Below, in pieces: positions 1-5,989 of a stretch of DNA of 27,506 bases. The notes below the pieces were generated by a model, which had not been told where the DNA came from, searched no databases, and saw nothing but the letters and a program-made list of their open reading frames with translations. The translations under genes were made by a program, and so were the position numbers. Each line of letters begins with the position of its first letter. Position 1 is the first letter of the stretch. Origin of the DNA: JAWOFN01 sp046497505 [NCBI: bacterium] (GTDB taxonomy: Bacteria > Blakebacterota > Blakebacteria > Blakebacterales); assembly GCA_046497505.1 (NCBI GenBank), contig JAWOFN010000084.1, forward strand, positions 1 to 27,506, in the 5' to 3' direction.

Positions 1-149
1 ACCGCCGCACTGGTGAACCTGCGCTGGGAAGGACGGGGCCGGCGGGTCTCGTAGGTGCCCTGTCTGCCCAGGACCAGCCCCGGCCCCCCCAGCATCCAGC
101 CCACGGCGGCCAGACCGCCCGTCTTCAGGAACCGCTTCCTCGTGACCAT
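1..149 (-). CDS. N-terminus of a Tat-exported protein (partial, possibly GH125-like)
   Basis: Only the first 49 or so codons lie in the window; the gene runs off the left edge. The start ATG (147-149, minus) follows a purine-rich GGAGGGAAGGGAAGG ribosome site. The protein opens with MVTRKRFLKTGG, a twin-arginine-like basic stretch, then a hydrophobic Ala/Gly/Leu segment to about residue 28, so it looks exported, probably by Tat. The mature start has an RPRPSQRRFTSAAV-like segment. From memory this resembles the beginning of GH125 exo-alpha-1,6-mannosidases (formerly DUF1237), which often carry a Tat leader and a similar 'R.FTS.AVE' start, but the catalytic region is not visible. Treat the family as a guess and the exported nature as fairly secure. 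Confidence 0.5.
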   Translation of the reverse strand, partial: MVTRKRFLKTGGLAAVGWMLGGPGLVLGRQGTYETRRPRPSQRRFTSAA

Positions 150-301
150 GGACCTTCCCTTCCCTCCAGGCCCCGGACCGGGACGTTCGGGGGACTCCTC
201 CCGCCTCTGCCCGGCGCCTCCGGTGCGAGCCTACACCATCGTATGGGGACCCTTCACCCCGCAATGTACCTCCTCCCCTCCGGGACGGCCGGGGAGGAGA
301 C

Positions 302-529
302 ATGGACAGCATAGACCCTGCCGTACTCGCCGAGACCGTCATGACCCTCGTCACGAACTGGGGGATTCCTCGGTGAACCTGGTGGTCCGACCCTGGTGCA
401 CCCGGGAGGATTACTGGAATCTGCGCTGGGATCTCACCCGGACTCTGAAGGAAGCGCTGGAAGCAGCGGGATGCAGCGTCCCCTACCCCCAGCGCGACGT
501 ACACCTCCTCCGGGGAGAGGGAGCCCTAG
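302..529 (+). pseudogene. Collapsed MscS-type mechanosensitive channel gene (internal deletion plus frameshift)
   Basis: A well-placed start (GGGGAGGAGAC then ATG at 302) opens a 24-codon reading frame, MDSIDPAVLAETV..LVTNWG, like the short amphipathic N-terminus of small MscS channels. It stops at 374-376. In the next frame, from about 355, the sequence reads ELGDSSVNLVVRPW, then EDYWNLRWDLT and VPYPQRDVHLL up to about 513. This is the conserved cytoplasmic C-terminal domain of MscS (E. coli counterpart: ELGASSINFVVRVW ... FPYPQMDVNF). All transmembrane helices and the beta domain, normally some 190-200 residues, are missing. Both flanks can be read through the shared string GAACTGGGGG at 355-364. 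A one-base shift near 525 would give a natural stop at TAG 527-529. The remnant converges on, and touches, the stop of the TetR gene. It cannot encode a channel. Confidence 0.72.
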
Positions 530-1170
530 GAGGCGGCAGGTTCCGATGCCTCCGGGGCGGCCCTGAGGCCCCGCAGCATCAGCTCCGCGACCCGCTCCCC
601 GAGTTCGCGGGGCTCGACCTGCTTCAGTTCGGGGTCCCCGCCCACCTCCATGAGGATGATGTAGCCGAGTATCACGGCCACGAGGGTCCGGACCGCGATG
701 GGCGTGTCCGAACCGTGCATGGTACCCGCTTCTATCAGTTCCTTCATCCGGTCCTCGGCGGCATCCCGTATGCGGGCGATCAGTTCTTCCGCATATATCT
801 CCCTGAGTTCGGGGTCCATCCGGGCCTCGTGGAGGATCGAGATGAACGTCCTCTCCCCGAGCATGTGGGCGAACTGTCTCTCCATGAGTTCGGAGAGGAG
901 CTCCCGGTCGGTCTGGTGACCGGTCCGCTGGATCTCGGCGGCTGTACGTTCCGCGAAGTCCTTGAGCAGCCCCGCGAAGAGGTCCCGCTTGTTCTGGAAG
1001 TAATTGTACAGGGTCCCTGCGGACACGTCCGCCGCACGGGCGATCTCCTGCATGGTCGCGCGGTGATACCCCTTCTGCCGTATCACCCGGGCCGCGGCAT
1101 CGAGGATCTGCGCCCTGCGCCGTGCTATGCGGCGGCGACGCCGTTCGCTGCTCCTTTTCTCCTGATCCAT
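526..1170 (-). CDS. TetR/AcrR-family transcriptional regulator
   Basis: Dimeric one-component DNA-binding repressor of 214 residues, normal for the family. A very basic N-terminal tail (SSERRRRRIARRRAQ) precedes the helix-turn-helix: ILDAAARVIRQKGYHRATMQEIARAADVS is split by the turn, and the TetR hallmark GTLYNYFQNKRDLF follows at about residues 48-62. The remaining all-helical part is the ligand/dimer domain; its ligand cannot be read. Start ATG is at 1168-1170, chosen because the HTH begins some 20 residues in. A candidate own promoter lies at about 1231. It shares strand with, and lies 85 bp downstream of, the Lgt-TlpA fusion gene, so it might regulate that gene or itself (inference). Its stop codon abuts the relic mscS end. 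Confidence 0.93.
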   Translation of the reverse strand: MDQEKRSSERRRRRIARRRAQILDAAARVIRQKGYHRATMQEIARAADVSAGTLYNYFQNKRDLFAGLLKDFAERTAAEIQRTGHQTDRELLSELMERQFAHMLGERTFISILHEARMDPELREIYAEELIARIRDAAEDRMKELIEAGTMHGSDTPIAVRTLVAVILGYIILMEVGGDPELKQVEPRELGERVAELMLRGLRAAPEASEPAAS

Positions 1171-1230
1171 GAAAGCGGATCCCCTCGGGTAGGAGGTTGC
1201 GGCTCGGCATCCGACACGGGCGTATCGCTG

Positions 1231-1236
1231 ACTATA
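1231..1236 (-). promoter_or_regulatory. Candidate -10 (TATAGT) for the tetR gene
   Basis: On the minus strand TATAGT lies 61 bp before the TetR start, in the gap after the Lgt-TlpA fusion gene. The same hexamer forms the -10 of the dmsA-like gene at 5977-5982. No good -35 is visible, so this is weak. Confidence 0.3.
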
Positions 1237-1255
1237 GCACGCTTCGCCTGAAGCT

Positions 1256-2089
1256 TCATTCACCTCCGGACACCCGGGCGATCTGCTCCTCCAGCCATGC
1301 CCTGGACACCTCTCCCATACGGGCCTCGACCAGGCGTCTCCGGGCATCGAACACCAGGGTGGTGGGCAGTCCGGAGACCTGGAACTCCCGGGCCAGCTGT
1401 CCGTCCGGGTCGAGGAGCACCCAGGGGAAGGAGAGGCCCTGGTCCTCCAGGTAGGCCTCCACCTCCTCCCCTCCTTCCCCCTGGTCCACCATGAGGAAGA
1501 CCACCTCCCCGCTCCTTCCCGCGTACTCCTCCAGCAGGGGCATCTCGCGGCGGCATGGCGGGCACCAGGTGGCCCAGAGGTTGACCACCAGGGGCTGCCC
1601 CTGCCATCGGGAGAGTCCCACCTCTGTCCCCTTCTTCCCCTCCGTCCCCCTCCCGACCGCCTCCAGGCGGATGTCCGGCAGGGTCCTCCCTTCCAGCCCC
1701 GGCCCCAGGGGGAGGGCGTGGAGAACTGCGAGGAGCAGGGAGGCACCCGCCAGGAGGGTCCCCGCTGCCGCCATCTTACGCCTGGCGTCCCGGAAGGAAT
1801 AGAGGGTCACCGCCGCAGCGGCGGCCAGGGCCCCCGCTGCACTGAACCCCCCCTGCCAGAGGTAGAACACGCTCAGGGGCTCCTGGAGGTAGGCCCCAAG
1901 GTGGAGCAGCACGTAGGACACCCGGGCCCCCACCAGGGCCCAGATCCCTGTCCGCCAGGCCCATGGCCCCATCTCCGGTCCGAACCTGCGTTCGCTCAGC
2001 CGGGCCCCGAAGACCAGGGCCGCGAAGGCCAGGAACGGGAAGAATCTTCCGGCATCCAGCACCATCGGTCCGATCTGAATCGTCTCCAT
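1256..2089 (-). CDS. Membrane-anchored Lgt-like/TlpA-like thioredoxin fusion
   Basis: A 277-residue thiol-disulfide oxidoreductase tethered by a polytopic membrane domain. Residues 1-125 hold about four hydrophobic segments resembling part of prolipoprotein diacylglyceryl transferase (VGARVSYVLLHLGAYL at 53-68, then LWQGGFSAAG at 77-86), but this is a fragment of an Lgt fold and the full catalytic set is not evident. Residues 135-277 form a TlpA/ResA-type thioredoxin domain with active site WCPPC (Cys176, Cys179) and cis-proline GLPTT (Pro242), expected on the extracytoplasmic face for apoprotein reduction or cytochrome c maturation. Start ATG at 2087-2089 was preferred to GTG at 2095 because GGGAGG sits 5 bases upstream of it. 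Substrate is unknown. Confidence 0.88.
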   Translation of the reverse strand: METIQIGPMVLDAGRFFPFLAFAALVFGARLSERRFGPEMGPWAWRTGIWALVGARVSYVLLHLGAYLQEPLSVFYLWQGGFSAAGALAAAAAVTLYSFRDARRKMAAAGTLLAGASLLLAVLHALPLGPGLEGRTLPDIRLEAVGRGTEGKKGTEVGLSRWQGQPLVVNLWATWCPPCRREMPLLEEYAGRSGEVVFLMVDQGEGGEEVEAYLEDQGLSFPWVLLDPDGQLAREFQVSGLPTTLVFDARRRLVEARMGEVSRAWLEEQIARVSGGE

Positions 2090-2106
2090 CGGCACCTCCC
2101 ATGAGC

Positions 2107-2135
2107 ATGATAGGTCCCGGCGGGAGGATCGCCAG
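2107..2135 (-). promoter_or_regulatory. Candidate promoter for the Lgt-TlpA fusion gene
   Basis: On the minus strand, CTGGCG (2130-2135), a 17-base spacer, then TATCAT (2107-2112). Transcription would start about 11-12 bases before the ATG, leaving just enough leader for the GGGAGG ribosome site. The -35 match is poor. Confidence 0.35.
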
Positions 2136-2242
2136 CCCTGCCTGCACCCGCCGCGGGCGGGGACGGCCCCCGGTGTCGGGGCTGGTGGTCAGGTTGGAGT
2201 CGTGACCCGCACCACAAACCGACGGATCTGGAGGCTCATCCC

Positions 2243-3655
2243 ATGAGCGGTTTCTTCGGTGTCGTCTCCCGGCAGGACTGCGTCCTCGACATCTTCTTCG
2301 GCACCGACTACCACAGTCACCTGGGCACCATGCGCGGCGGTCTGGCGGTTCGGAACGGCAGGGGGATCGCCCGGCGGATCCACGACATCACCAACACCCA
2401 GTTCCGTTCCAAGTTCGAGGACGACCTGCCCGGTATGGAGGGGAAGCGGGGGATCGGGGTCGTGAGCGACTACGAGGACCAGCCGCTGATCATCGGGTCC
2501 CGCCTGGGGACCTATGCCATCGTCACGGTAGGACGCATAAACAACCTCGAGGAACTGGTCCGGGATGCGTTCGGGGAGCGAAGGGCACATTTCTCCGAGA
2601 TGAGCGGGGGGGCGGTGAACCCCACCGAGGTGGCGGCCATGCTCATCAACAGCGGGAGGGACTTCGCCGACGGGATCGCCCGGGCCCAGGAGGCTATCGA
2701 GGGCTCCTGTTCCATCCTCCTCCTCACCGGTGACGGCATCTACGCCGCCCGTGACCGGGTGGGCCGCACCCCGCTGGTCCTGGGCCGGAAGGAGGGGGCA
2801 TGGGCCGCGGCCAGCGAGAGCGCCTCGTTCTTCAACCTGGGATATGGACTCGAACGGGACCTGGGCCCGGGCGAGGTGGTGCTCCTCACCGAGGAGGGGG
2901 CGGAGGTGAAGAAGGAGCCGGGGGACGACCTGCGTATCTGCGCCTTCATGTGGGTGTACTACGGCTTCCCGGTGAGCACCTACGAGGGGATCAACGTGGA
3001 GGGGGCCCGTTACCGCTGCGGGGAGGCCCTCGCTCGCAGGGACCAGGGGTCGGGAGAGGCGGAGCCCGACCTGGTGGCGGGGGTCCCCGATTCGGGTACT
3101 GCCCACGCCGTGGGCTACGCCAACCGTTCGGGGATCGACTACGGACGTCCCTTCGCGAAGTACACCCCCACCTGGCCCCGCAGTTTCATGCCCCAGGACC
3201 AGTCGGTCCGGGACCTGGTGGCGAAGATGAAGCTCCTCCCGGTGGAGGACCTCATCCGGGGCCGCAGGCTGCTCTTCTGCGAGGACTCCATCGTACGGGG
3301 CACCCAGCTGGTCCAGACCATCGAGCGCATCTTCGAAGCGGGGGCGCAGGAGGTCCACATGCGTCCCGCCTGTCCTCCCCTCCTCTTCTCCTGTCCCTAT
3401 CTCAACTTCTCCCGCTCGCGGAGCGAGATGGACCTCGCCGGCCGGAGGGCGGTCCACGAACTGGAGGGACAGGCGGAGGAGATCGACGAGGAATACCTGG
3501 ACCCCGGCCGTGCCGCGTATGCCGAGATGGTCGACCGGATCCGGGTGCGGCTGGGACTCACCTCGCTGCACTACCAGCGGATGGAGGACATGGTGGAGGC
3601 CATCGGCCTGCCGAAGGAGGAGCTCTGTACCTACTGCTGGGACCGCCGGGGCTGA
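2243..3655 (+). CDS. PurF-like amidophosphoribosyltransferase lacking the N-terminal Cys nucleophile
   Basis: A 470-residue homologue of glutamine phosphoribosylpyrophosphate amidotransferase, the first step of purine synthesis. The N-terminal Ntn-glutaminase fold is recognisable (YHSHLGTMRGG near residue 23, TVGRINN, the LEMSGG-like motif), but the protein starts MSGFFGV where true PurF has Cys as first mature residue, so glutamine hydrolysis by the usual nucleophile is not possible. The phosphoribosyltransferase domain is intact: the PRPP loop EDSIVRGT spans 347-354. Cys233, the CPPLLFSC segment (Cys377, Cys384) and CTYC (462-465) match the Fe-S cluster ligands of Bacillus-type PurF. GGAGG lies 9 bases before ATG 2243. 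I recall a paralogue family in Clostridia and Bacteroidetes with the same MGGFFGV-type start; it may use free ammonia or do something else. Confidence 0.88.
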   Translation: MSGFFGVVSRQDCVLDIFFGTDYHSHLGTMRGGLAVRNGRGIARRIHDITNTQFRSKFEDDLPGMEGKRGIGVVSDYEDQPLIIGSRLGTYAIVTVGRINNLEELVRDAFGERRAHFSEMSGGAVNPTEVAAMLINSGRDFADGIARAQEAIEGSCSILLLTGDGIYAARDRVGRTPLVLGRKEGAWAAASESASFFNLGYGLERDLGPGEVVLLTEEGAEVKKEPGDDLRICAFMWVYYGFPVSTYEGINVEGARYRCGEALARRDQGSGEAEPDLVAGVPDSGTAHAVGYANRSGIDYGRPFAKYTPTWPRSFMPQDQSVRDLVAKMKLLPVEDLIRGRRLLFCEDSIVRGTQLVQTIERIFEAGAQEVHMRPACPPLLFSCPYLNFSRSRSEMDLAGRRAVHELEGQAEEIDEEYLDPGRAAYAEMVDRIRVRLGLTSLHYQRMEDMVEAIGLPKEELCTYCWDRRG

Positions 3656-3671
3656 TCCGCAGCAGGGCCCC

Positions 3672-4559
3672 TCAGGCCGCCAGGAAGAGGGTCAGTCCCA
3701 GTACCAGGTTCGTCGCCAGGTTCCAGATCACGTTGGATCCCAGGGCCGGAATCGGTACCGCCTCCTCCGGGGCCCCGAAGGCCCACCGGACGGGTCCGAC
3801 CAGGGCGAGGGAGGGGAGCAGTGCCGCCAATACCGGGGGAGGCAGCCAGCCCGCCGCCACCGCGGCACCGATCCACGCCGGCACGAGCAGGCCCGCCGCG
3901 GCATAGACCCGGGCGGCAGCGGGGCGGCCCAGGAGCAGCACCAGGTTCCGACGCCCCCCCTTCCGATCCGCCTCCTCGTCCGGGAACTCGTTGAGGAGGA
4001 GCAAATCGAAGGTCATCAGGAAAGCGGGGACCGAGGCGATCCATGCCGCCGGGGGGACCGAACCATCCTGGACCAGGGCCGAACCGACTACCGGCAGCAT
4101 CCCCAACCCCAGACCGGCCGCCGCCTCGCCCAGGGCGGTCCGCGCCAGCATGTCGGTGTAGAAGAGGACCAGCAGGGCACCCGCTGCCATCAGGGGGAGC
4201 ATGATCGGTCCCACCACGATCAGGAAGTAGATGCCGCATCCCAGCCCTACCCCCGCCGCCAGATAAGCGAACCTCCGGGCCGTACCCACGCTGAGCGCCC
4301 CCGAGGGGAGCGTCCCGCTGCCCCCCGAGAAGGGGGTGCGATCGGTCTCCAGGTCGATCCCGGTGACCATGTCGCTTGCCTCGTTCAGGGCGTTCACCGC
4401 GATGTGGAGGGAGAGCAGTCCGACGAGCGCGATGAGGGTGCGGAGGATGTCGAAGGAGCCGCCGTAGCGGGCGGCGCCTGCTCCGGCGGCCACCAGGGCC
4501 ACCGGGAGCAGCAGGAAGGGGGCTCGGGCGATCCCGGCGTACGGTCTGATGTCAGGCAT
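3672..4559 (-). CDS. UbiA-family prenyltransferase (MenA-like)
   Basis: Polytopic membrane enzyme of 295 residues that should transfer a polyprenyl chain to an aromatic acceptor. Two Mg-diphosphate motifs are visible: NALNEASDMVTGID (Asn59, Asp63, Asp69), followed by RTPFSGGSGTLPSG, and DEEADRKGGRRN (Asp194, Asp198). About eight to nine hydrophobic helices surround them. The PFSGGSG segment is, as I recall, typical of MenA-like and archaeal quinone/phenazine prenyltransferases, which favours menaquinone synthesis. No other men genes are in the window. The start ATG (4557-4559) follows AAGGAGG at 8 bases; an in-frame extension further upstream is basic/polar and lacks family similarity. The gene converges on the PurF-like gene with a 16-bp gap. 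Confidence 0.88.
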   Translation of the reverse strand: MPDIRPYAGIARAPFLLLPVALVAAGAGAARYGGSFDILRTLIALVGLLSLHIAVNALNEASDMVTGIDLETDRTPFSGGSGTLPSGALSVGTARRFAYLAAGVGLGCGIYFLIVVGPIMLPLMAAGALLVLFYTDMLARTALGEAAAGLGLGMLPVVGSALVQDGSVPPAAWIASVPAFLMTFDLLLLNEFPDEEADRKGGRRNLVLLLGRPAAARVYAAAGLLVPAWIGAAVAAGWLPPPVLAALLPSLALVGPVRWAFGAPEEAVPIPALGSNVIWNLATNLVLGLTLFLAA

Positions 4560-4697
4560 GGGTGCGTCCTCCTTGGCCGACTCCCAAGGTAGTCCCTCCT
4601 TCCGCTCCTGTCGCCCCTGAAGATTTCCGCTGTCCGGGACCCCATCCCGCTCCATGGAACGCAGGTCTTCTGCCCCTTGCGTGCGGAGCCTTCTCCT

Positions 4698-4727
4698 CAT
4701 AATTTAGTTATTGTTAAGACTTTAAAG
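4698..4727. promoter_or_regulatory. AT-rich divergent promoter island
   Basis: About 30 bases of almost pure A/T (CATAATTTAGTTATTGTTAA...TTTAAA) interrupt very G+C-rich DNA between the divergent prenyltransferase and OsmC-like genes. Both strands offer -10-like hexamers, but I cannot fix one -35/-10 pair. The OsmC-like start is about 28 bases downstream; the prenyltransferase start lies about 140 bases away on the other strand. Confidence 0.5.
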
Positions 4728-4754
4728 GAACCGCACAGCAGGCAGGAGAGCGAC

Positions 4755-5141
4755 ATGGAGATGGAGATCGTCTTCCCGGGAGGCGCCCGCGTGGATGCCG
4801 TGGCCGGAAACATGACCATCCCCACCGACCAGGATGGCTCGGCCCCTGCGCCCTTCGCCCTCTTCCTTGCATCCATGGGCACCTGCGCCGGGATCTACGT
4901 GCTCAGCTTCATCCAGCAGCGGGGCCTGTCCACCGAGGGGCTCAAGATCGTCCAGCACATCTACCGGGACCTCACCGGGATGATCAGCGAGGTGGAACTG
5001 GACATCCAGCTCCCCGAGGGGTTCCCCGAGAAGTACCGGGACGCCGTGACCCGAGCCGCCGAGCAGTGCGCGGTGAAGAAGCATCTGGAGAATCCCCCCT
5101 CCTTCAGTGTCCGCACCTCGGTGAGCGAGGCTGCGGCCTGA
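4755..5141 (+). CDS. OsmC/Ohr-family protein (YhfA-like)
   Basis: A 128-residue cytoplasmic alpha/beta protein of the OsmC/Ohr superfamily, normally thiol peroxidases acting on organic hydroperoxides. The two redox cysteines are present: Cys44 in FLASMGTCAGIYVL and Cys105 in EQCAVKKHLENPP, the latter followed by the 'hxxL' pattern usual for the second Cys. The protein is short at the N-terminus, like the OsmC-like group around YhfA, rather than classical Ohr. AGGAGAG precedes ATG 4755; no other start fits. It is monocistronic: an AT-rich promoter region lies upstream and a strong hairpin follows. A role in oxidative or sulfur stress is inferred from the family only. Confidence 0.87.
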   Translation: MEMEIVFPGGARVDAVAGNMTIPTDQDGSAPAPFALFLASMGTCAGIYVLSFIQQRGLSTEGLKIVQHIYRDLTGMISEVELDIQLPEGFPEKYRDAVTRAAEQCAVKKHLENPPSFSVRTSVSEAAA

Positions 5142-5210
5142 ACCTCGGGGCCTAGAGAAGGGGCGGTACCGTCCGCCCCGGCCGTCCCGGCATCCGCCGG
5201 GGCCCACCCG

Positions 5211-5240
5211 CGCCGCGGCAGGTCTTCCTGCCGCGGCGTT
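5211..5240 (+). terminator. Strong perfect hairpin after the OsmC-like gene
   Basis: CGCCGCGGCAGG (5211-5222), loop TCTT, then the exact complement CCTGCCGCGGCG (5227-5238), a 12-bp all-matched stem. The following bases are TTCCTGTTTGT, T-rich but not a clean U tract. A second small hairpin, GGGGCGG/CCGCCCC at 5160-5179, precedes it. Most likely the OsmC-like transcript ends here. Confidence 0.6.
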
Positions 5241-5246
5241 CCTGTT

Positions 5247-5256
5247 TGTATATATT
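5247..5256 (+). promoter_or_regulatory. TGTATATATT promoter core for the nitroreductase gene
   Basis: TATATT (5251-5256) directly follows the terminator hairpin and lies about 55 bases before the nitroreductase start. The 10-mer TGTATATATT recurs exactly at 18861-18870, before the MFS transporter gene. No convincing -35 is visible; the hairpin occupies that place. Confidence 0.5.
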
Positions 5257-5310
5257 GTCCTCCGCCCGTCGAGCCCGCCCCGACCCGAACAGGCCAGCCG
5301 GGAGACCTCT

Positions 5311-5832
5311 ATGTCGCCGCGCCTCATGGACACCATCCGCGAACGCCGGAGCATCCGCCGCTATACCGAGGAACCCCTCACCCCGGAGCAGGAGCAGGCG
5401 CTGGTGGAATCCGCCCGCTGGGCCCCCAGTTCGGGCAACCTCCAGGCCCGGAAGTTCCACTTCATCATCGACCGCGCCCTCCGGGAGGCCCTGGTCCAGA
5501 CCTGTTTCGACCACGCCTGGATGATCCAGGCCCCCCTGCTGGTGGTGGGATCGGTGGATGAGCGCATAACCGAGGAGTACGGCGAGGCGGGACTGACCAC
5601 CTTCGGTGTCATGGACCTGTCGGCCTCGGTGCAGAACATGCTCCTGGCCGCTCACGACCTGGGCTTGGGCGCCTGCTGGGTCTGTGCCTTCCCCCCGGGG
5701 AAGGTGAAAGAGATCCTTGAGCTTCCCGACCGCCTCCATCCCCTGATCATGGTGACGGTGGGGACCCCGGCGGAGGAACCGGAGAGGCCTTCCCGCCTCG
5801 ATCCCGGGGAGGTGGCGGAGTTCATACGCTGA
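5311..5832 (+). CDS. Nitroreductase-family FMN flavoprotein
   Basis: A 173-residue NAD(P)H-dependent flavin oxidoreductase, at the short end for the family. The N-terminal FMN-phosphate motif RERRSIRRYTEEPLT (about residues 9-24) is classical, followed by ARWAPSSGNLQARKF (about 36-50), another FMN contact. A mid-protein ASVQNMLLAAHDLGLGACWVCAF segment, seen here in pieces, and a closing IMVTVGTPAEEP are typical of the group that reduces nitro-aromatics or quinones, or acts in cobalamin lower-ligand synthesis. The substrate cannot be told. It sits alone between a terminator/promoter region and a 157-bp gap before the molybdoenzyme operon. The ribosome site is modest (GGGAGA). Confidence 0.88.
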   Translation: MSPRLMDTIRERRSIRRYTEEPLTPEQEQALVESARWAPSSGNLQARKFHFIIDRALREALVQTCFDHAWMIQAPLLVVGSVDERITEEYGEAGLTTFGVMDLSASVQNMLLAAHDLGLGACWVCAFPPGKVKEILELPDRLHPLIMVTVGTPAEEPERPSRLDPGEVAEFIR

Positions 5833-5953
5833 GGTGTCCGGGGTGTGGGAACGCAGTCGGGGACCGGTCCTCTCCGGGGAGTCTTCGGCACCCCCGCCGC
5901 CGAAGGTGCCGCAGCGGCTCCTCCCGGTTTCGGACAAATCACTCTTCTTCTCC

Positions 5954-5982
5954 TTTCCCCATCGGTCCACCCCTCCTATAGT
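5954..5982 (+). promoter_or_regulatory. Promoter placed for a leaderless dmsA-like mRNA
   Basis: TTTCCC (5954-5959), 17-base spacer, TATAGT (5977-5982), then 7 bases and the ATG at 5990. A start site at the usual distance falls on or within one or two bases of the A of the ATG, and no Shine-Dalgarno sequence is present. The -10 is good, the -35 poor. Confidence 0.5.
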
Positions 5983-5989
5983 GCGGGAT

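Noticed and set aside
55-1251. A 398-codon plus-strand open frame across the left end
   Set aside because: Only 355-525 shows family similarity (MscS tail); the rest is antisense to the TetR gene, whose HTH is unmistakable. Long spurious frames are expected in such G+C-rich DNA.
2189-3571. A 460-codon minus-strand open frame opposite the PurF-like gene
   Set aside because: Low-complexity His/Pro/Gly/Val-rich translation without any motif; the plus strand has full PurF domains.
4560-4700. Longer start for the prenyltransferase at 4700
   Set aside because: The extra 47 residues are polar and unlike the family; ATG 4559 has AAGGAGG at the right distance.
5855-5935. CTTCGGC/GCCGAAG hairpin between the nitroreductase and the dmsA-like gene as a terminator
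   Set aside because: No T run follows and the G+C-rich region forms many such stems by chance.
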